Positions 6,442 through 9,685 of a stretch of DNA of 9,685 nt are shown one piece after another. Every line of letters begins with the position of its first letter. Position 1 is the first letter of the stretch. The stretch is from assembly GCA_020848665.1 (NCBI GenBank), contig JADLHR010000053.1, forward strand, positions 1 through 9,685, in the 5' to 3' direction. A program made the translations under genes and the position numbers. A model generated the notes under the pieces. The model made no database searches, was not told where the DNA came from, and saw nothing but the letters and a program-made list of their open reading frames with translations. The DNA comes from Anaerolineae bacterium (GTDB lineage Bacteria > Chloroflexota > Anaerolineae > Aggregatilineales > Aggregatilineaceae).

Positions 6442-6477
6442 AGGGGTGAGCAACTTGCTCACCCCTGATTGTATTTT
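6442..6477 (+). terminator. Hairpin terminator after the binding-protein gene
   Basis: AGGGGTGAGCA (6442-6452) pairs perfectly with TGCTCACCCCT (6456-6466) around a three-base loop, and is followed by GATTGTATTTT, a moderate T-rich tail. It begins 22 bases after the stop codon. It should end or reduce transcription before the ATPase gene, giving more binding protein than transporter, or protect the 3' end of a processed message. Confidence 0.75.
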
Positions 6478-6685
6478 GGGACATCGGTAGAGTCGGACGC
6501 GGGCCGCCTGCCAGTTTTCTTCGACGCCTGATTGTTTGTGAGAGTTCATCGGTTGTTCACCGAACTGCACACCGTGCGCGAGATACGACTTCTCCAACCG
6601 AGCCGATCCGTGGTGTCCTCATCTGGCGCACGTTAAATCGACCCGTTATCAGGGCAAGACCGGCTCCAGCCGGCAAGGTGTTTGT
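6478..6685 (+). other. 208-bp spacer before the ATPase gene
   Basis: No credible ORF or RNA gene is seen here. I find no convincing -35/-10 pair, so it is unclear whether the ATPase and permease depend on read-through past the hairpin or on a promoter I cannot recognise. The end of the spacer holds a small GC hairpin (CCGGCT at 6660-6665 with AGCCGG at 6668-6673) touching the ribosome site AAGGTG at 6675-6680. Confidence 0.5.
6660..6673 (+). promoter_or_regulatory. Small hairpin next to the ATPase ribosome-binding site
   Basis: CCGGCT and AGCCGG pair across two bases, in practice a 5-bp GC stem with a TCCA loop. It ends one base before AAGGTG, the ribosome site five bases upstream of the ATG at 6686, so it could affect translation initiation. 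Confidence 0.3.
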
Positions 6686-8233
6686 ATGGCCCTTATCGAA
6701 GCAATTAACATCGTCAAAGTTTATCCGAACGGGGTGCTCGCCAACGACGGCGTCAGCCTCTCGGTCAACCAGGGCGAGATTCATGCGCTGGTGGGCGAGA
6801 ACGGCGCTGGCAAGAGCACGCTGATGAAAGTGCTGTACGGCCTGGAGCACCCTACTTCCGGCGAGATCCTGCTGCACGACCAGCCGATCGTCATCCCCAG
6901 CCCGCAGGCCGCGATTGATCACGGGATCGGCATGGTGCACCAGAACTTCATGCTGGTCAACTCCTTCACGGTTGCGCAAAACATTGTGCTGGGGCGCGAG
7001 ACAACCGTCGCGCGCGGGCTGCGCATCGACAGCGCGCAGGCCATCAAAGACACCGAGGCGCTGTCCAGGCAGTACGGCCTGTACGTCGATCCAACCGCCC
7101 GCGTGGACAGCGTCCCGGTCGGGATGCGCCAGCGCGTTGAGATTCTGAAGGCGCTCTATCGCGGCGCGGAAATCCTGATTCTCGACGAGCCGACCGCCGT
7201 GCTGACCCCGCGCGAGACGGAAGACCTGTTCGACGCGATCCGCAACCTCGTCAACGAGGGCAAAACAGTTATCTTCATCACGCACAAGCTGCGCGAGGTG
7301 ATGGAGATTTCGGACCGCGTGACGGTGATGCGCGACGCGCGCACCGTCGGGACCGTCAACACGGACGAGACGAACGAAGCCGAGCTGGCGCGCATGATGG
7401 TCGGGCGCGAGGTCTTTATGGTGGTCGATAAGCCGCCGGTGCAGCGCGGGCAGCCCGTGCTCGAAGTCGAAAACCTGACCTACATCAACGAGAACGGGCG
7501 CACGCTGCTTGACAACGCCACCTTCGCGGCGTATGAGGCCGAAATTCTGGGGATCGCAGGCGTCGAGGGCAACGGGCAGACGGAGCTGGTCGAAGTGCTG
7601 ACCGGGCTGCTCAACGCCACCGGTGGCGTCGCTACCGTGGACGGGGTTCCGGTGCTCGGCGCAGGGCCGCGCAAGGTGCGCGAGGCGCACGTTGCCCACA
7701 TCCCCGAAGACCGGCTGACCAACGGCGTCGCAATGACCGCCACCATCAACGATAACCTGATTATCGACCGCTACTACCGCGCGCCCTTCACCAAACGGGG
7801 CCTGCTCGATCTTCAGCAGATCCGCACCAGCGGCCAGACTCTGATCAGGCAGTTCGCCATCCTGGCGCCCAACGGCGAGCTGCCGGTCGGGTCGCTGTCG
7901 GGCGGCAACATGCAGAAGGTCGTTGTCGCGCGCGAGCTATCGTCGTCGCCGCGCCTGCTGATTGCCGCCCAGCCTACGCGCGGCGTGGACATCGGCGCGA
8001 TTGAGTATATCCATCAGCAGTTAGTCGATCAGCGCACCAACGGTCTGGCGATTCTGCTGATCTCAGCCGACCTGCAAGAGGTCATGAAGCTCTCGGACCG
8101 CATCATGGTGATGTATAACGGGCAGATCGTGGGCATTTTCCGCAACACGCCGGACCTGACCGAAGAAAAGCTCGGCCTGTACATGCTGGGCGCCCAGCGG
8201 CAGACGCCGGAAGAAATGGAGCAGCACCTATGA
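6686..8233 (+). CDS. ABC importer ATPase with two nucleotide-binding domains (YufO/NupO type)
   Basis: The 515-residue protein is two fused ABC ATPase domains, as usual for importers of nucleosides and simple sugars. Domain 1 (about 1-245): Walker A GENGAGKS (38-45), Q-loop Q86, degenerate signature VPVGM (144-148 region), Walker B ILILDEP with catalytic E168, and switch H200. Domain 2 (about 255-505): degenerate Walker A GVEGNGQTEL (292-301), intact signature LSGGN (404-408), and LLIAAQPTRGVD, where AQ replaces the acidic pair of Walker B and the switch His is also absent. One canonical ATP site is therefore formed by Walker A of domain 1 with the signature of domain 2; the other site is degenerate, which is normal in this subfamily. 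It is cytosolic and bound to the permease. ATG 6686 follows AAGGTG by five bases. Its stop overlaps the permease start (ATGA), so translation is coupled. Confidence 0.95.
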   Translation: MALIEAINIVKVYPNGVLANDGVSLSVNQGEIHALVGENGAGKSTLMKVLYGLEHPTSGEILLHDQPIVIPSPQAAIDHGIGMVHQNFMLVNSFTVAQNIVLGRETTVARGLRIDSAQAIKDTEALSRQYGLYVDPTARVDSVPVGMRQRVEILKALYRGAEILILDEPTAVLTPRETEDLFDAIRNLVNEGKTVIFITHKLREVMEISDRVTVMRDARTVGTVNTDETNEAELARMMVGREVFMVVDKPPVQRGQPVLEVENLTYINENGRTLLDNATFAAYEAEILGIAGVEGNGQTELVEVLTGLLNATGGVATVDGVPVLGAGPRKVREAHVAHIPEDRLTNGVAMTATINDNLIIDRYYRAPFTKRGLLDLQQIRTSGQTLIRQFAILAPNGELPVGSLSGGNMQKVVVARELSSSPRLLIAAQPTRGVDIGAIEYIHQQLVDQRTNGLAILLISADLQEVMKLSDRIMVMYNGQIVGIFRNTPDLTEEKLGLYMLGAQRQTPEEMEQHL

Positions 8234-9685
8234 CCCCGCGACGCCTGACCGCTTTCCGCTCCAGAGGGCTGCTCATTTTCAGCGTGCTGATCGGGCTGCT
8301 GCTGGCGCTCGCGATCAGCGCGCGGGTGTTTGGTCTGTCGGCTGGCATGGGCTGGGGCGAGGCCCGCGCGGCGATCCAGGCCGCGCCGGACTACGGCGGC
8401 ATCCTGCTGGTCAACGCGCTGATCGGCATCTCGGTGATGCTGCTGATCTTCGAGTTGCGCCTTGACGCGCTGCGCGTGATCCTGACGGTCGCGGTCGCCC
8501 TGGTCTTCGGCTATCTGATGACGGCCTTCTTCAACCTGGACGCTGCCAGCCGCTTCACCTCAGGCGAGTTCCGCGTCAACGTGGTGACCGAGGGCGAGCC
8601 GCTGGTTGATATCTACTACGGCGACCGGCCCGCCGCCGAGTTCACGGCGCCGGACGCCGCCGAACCGCTGACCGAAGCTCGCTACCGCTTCGCAGGCGCG
8701 GCGGGCGACGTGGTGACGATCATGGCCTTTGCTGAAGAGGAAGAGTCCCCGCTCGACCTCCAGGCGACGCTGTTGGGGCCAGACGGGGCGACTGTCGCCG
8801 AGAATCTGGACGCTTCCGACGAACAGCGCCAGGAATATCGCCGCCAGCTTGAGAGCGCCGGTGACGCGATTCTTGAGAATGTCGAGCTGCCTGCATCCGG
8901 GGTCTATACCATCGTCGTCAAGCCGGAGCCAGGCGCTGAGGTGCAGACGGGCGAGTTCAACGTCCGGCTCGACACTGAGGCTGTGTCCCCCATTGACACC
9001 AGCTACAACCAGCCGGTAGGCGCCGTGTTCAACGATCCGAAGGCCGAGGAACCGCTGACCGAAGCCGTCTATCGTTTCCCCGGGCAGGCGGGCGATGTCG
9101 TCTCGGTGCTGGCCTACGTCTACCGCTCCAACATCGAAGTCGATCTTCAGGTCGAGCTGATCGGCCCGGATGGCGAGTCGCTTGGCGCGGCGACGCAGGC
9201 TTCACCCGAACAGCTTCAGACGTTTCGCGGCCTGCTCCAGCGCAAGACGGACGCCGCGCTCCAGGGCGTGATCCTGCCGGAAGACGGCATTTATACCGTC
9301 CGCGCCAGCCCGGAGCCGGTCAGCTTCGGTACCAAGCTGGATGAGACGATCAAGGCCACCAACAAGGCGTACGATGCCTTTCTGTTTGGGCCGGTCAGCC
9401 GCCTCAACCGCTGGGTAACGTGGATCAAAGACGCCATCACGCTGATCATGCTGGGGCTGGCGATTGCGATTGTCTTCCGGGCAGAGCAGTTCAGTCTGGG
9501 CGCGGAAGGCCAGCTTTACTTCGGTGCGCTGGTATCGGGGGTTGTCGGCCTGAGCTTTGGCGACCTGCCAATGCCGATCCTGGTGCCGCTGGCGCTGCTT
9601 TCGGCGGCGACGGCGGGCTTCTTATGGGGCCTGCTGCCCGGCGCGCTGAAAGCCTACCTTGGCGCGAACGAGCTGGTCTCGACCC
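8230..9685 (+). CDS. BMP/YufP-type ABC permease with two inserted extracytoplasmic PPC-like repeats (3' truncated)
   Basis: The frame is open from ATG 8230 to the window edge, 485 complete codons. Three hydrophobic segments come first (about 13-34, 58-76, 83-101), with a basic N-terminus (MTPRRLTAFRSR) and a basic cytoplasmic turn ELRLDALR. About 265 hydrophilic residues follow, then the ordinary permease: AYDAFLFGP, a membrane segment about 402-416, FRAEQFSLGAEGQL (416-429, equivalent to FRTGLFNIGVEGQL of YufP), two more membrane segments, and GANELVST at the edge. The insert holds two tandem units of 129 residues (110-238 and 239-367) sharing GEF, EPLTEA-YRF-G-AGDVV, GPDG and LP--G-YT, which resemble PPC-type beta-sandwich domains. 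An odd number of preceding membrane helices with N-in topology puts the insert outside. YufP, as I recall it, has one helix and a short loop here. ATGA overlap with the ATPase implies coupled translation. Confidence 0.9.
   Translation, partial: MTPRRLTAFRSRGLLIFSVLIGLLLALAISARVFGLSAGMGWGEARAAIQAAPDYGGILLVNALIGISVMLLIFELRLDALRVILTVAVALVFGYLMTAFFNLDAASRFTSGEFRVNVVTEGEPLVDIYYGDRPAAEFTAPDAAEPLTEARYRFAGAAGDVVTIMAFAEEEESPLDLQATLLGPDGATVAENLDASDEQRQEYRRQLESAGDAILENVELPASGVYTIVVKPEPGAEVQTGEFNVRLDTEAVSPIDTSYNQPVGAVFNDPKAEEPLTEAVYRFPGQAGDVVSVLAYVYRSNIEVDLQVELIGPDGESLGAATQASPEQLQTFRGLLQRKTDAALQGVILPEDGIYTVRASPEPVSFGTKLDETIKATNKAYDAFLFGPVSRLNRWVTWIKDAITLIMLGLAIAIVFRAEQFSLGAEGQLYFGALVSGVVGLSFGDLPMPILVPLALLSAATAGFLWGLLPGALKAYLGANELVST
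8557..8943 (+). repeat. Intragenic repeat unit 1 (PPC-like domain)
   Basis: This unit codes for permease residues 110-238. It aligns with unit 2 at a constant offset of 129 residues (387 nt) with no gaps. By hand count about 55 of 124 positions are identical. Landmarks: GEF at 112-114, EPLTEA at 145-150, YRF at 152-154, AGDVV at 158-162, GPDG at 183-186, LP at 220-221, YT at 226-227. Confidence 0.85.
8944..9330 (+). repeat. Intragenic repeat unit 2 (PPC-like domain)
   Basis: This unit codes for permease residues 239-367. Landmarks match unit 1 shifted by 129: GEF at 241-243, EPLTEA at 274-279, YRF at 281-283, AGDVV at 287-291, GPDG at 312-315, LP at 349-350, YT at 355-356. A 17-base stretch (GAACCGCTGACCGAAGC) is identical at 8662-8678 and 9049-9065, exactly 387 bases apart, which suggests a fairly late duplication. 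Confidence 0.85.

Noticed and set aside
5383..6597. 404-codon open frame on the - strand opposite the binding-protein gene
   Set aside because: It mirrors the high-GC codon pattern of the clear BMP gene, its protein shows no family motif, and it crosses the terminator hairpin.
6557..7699. 380-codon open frame on the - strand opposite the ATPase gene
   Set aside because: It is a shadow of the double ATPase. Its protein shows no motif, and the opposite strand carries the Walker and signature motifs in order.
7960..8000. Loss of Walker B acids in the second ATPase domain as evidence of a dead protein
   Set aside because: One degenerate and one complete ATP site is normal for this importer subfamily, and the complete site keeps K44, E168, H200 and the LSGGN signature.
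1..9685. tRNA, rRNA, CRISPR array, phage genes or defence system
   Set aside because: No cloverleaf, rRNA core sequence, regularly spaced repeat or nuclease/phage-type gene was seen on either strand. The only tandem repeat is the coding one inside the permease.

Overview
The window is about 9.7 kb of GC-rich bacterial DNA with mixed ATG and GTG starts and Sec-type signal peptides. The gene content (a BMP-type nucleoside importer, M42 aminopeptidases, a miniature repeat with C-rich and G-rich arms) would suit Chloroflexota, perhaps an Anaerolineae-like lineage. That placement is inference: no marker gene is present.

Layout. (1) 1-87: the last 28 codons of a sensor histidine kinase, + strand. 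(2) 130-1074: a two-part protein with a helical TPR-like N-terminus and a class I SAM-dependent methyltransferase domain, + strand. (3) 1075-1256: a 182-bp non-coding MITE-like element with inverted terminal repeats, flanked by CTAG on both sides. It sits exactly between the stop codons of two convergent genes. (4) 1257-1667: a small TPR protein, - strand, with its own candidate promoter. (5) 1783-4956: a three-gene - strand operon, read from right to left, encoding a nucleoside hydrolase and two different M42-type metallo-aminopeptidases. (6) 4957-5244: a divergent regulatory region with a good promoter on each strand and several inverted repeats. (7) 5245-9685: an ABC importer on the + strand, made of a BMP-family solute-binding protein, a strong hairpin terminator, a double ATPase, and a permease that overlaps the ATPase by ATGA and runs off the window.

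How the genes fit together. The binding protein, ATPase and permease belong to the PnrA/BmpA and YufNOP (NupNOP) type of nucleoside importer. The divergent operon starts with a nucleoside hydrolase, which would split imported nucleosides into base and ribose. The two aminopeptidases would free amino acids from peptides. The locus reads as a scavenging module for nucleosides and peptides; this is inferred from families and context.

The most unusual item is the permease (8230 onward). Where family members have a short extracytoplasmic loop near the N-terminus, this one has extra transmembrane segments followed by about 260 residues forming two gapless tandem repeats of exactly 129 residues. The repeats resemble bacterial PPC-like beta-sandwich domains and should lie outside the membrane. 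The partner binding protein has a signal peptidase I site and no lipobox, so it appears not to be lipid-anchored. The permease's outer domain could therefore be a docking or capture device. That last step is a hypothesis.
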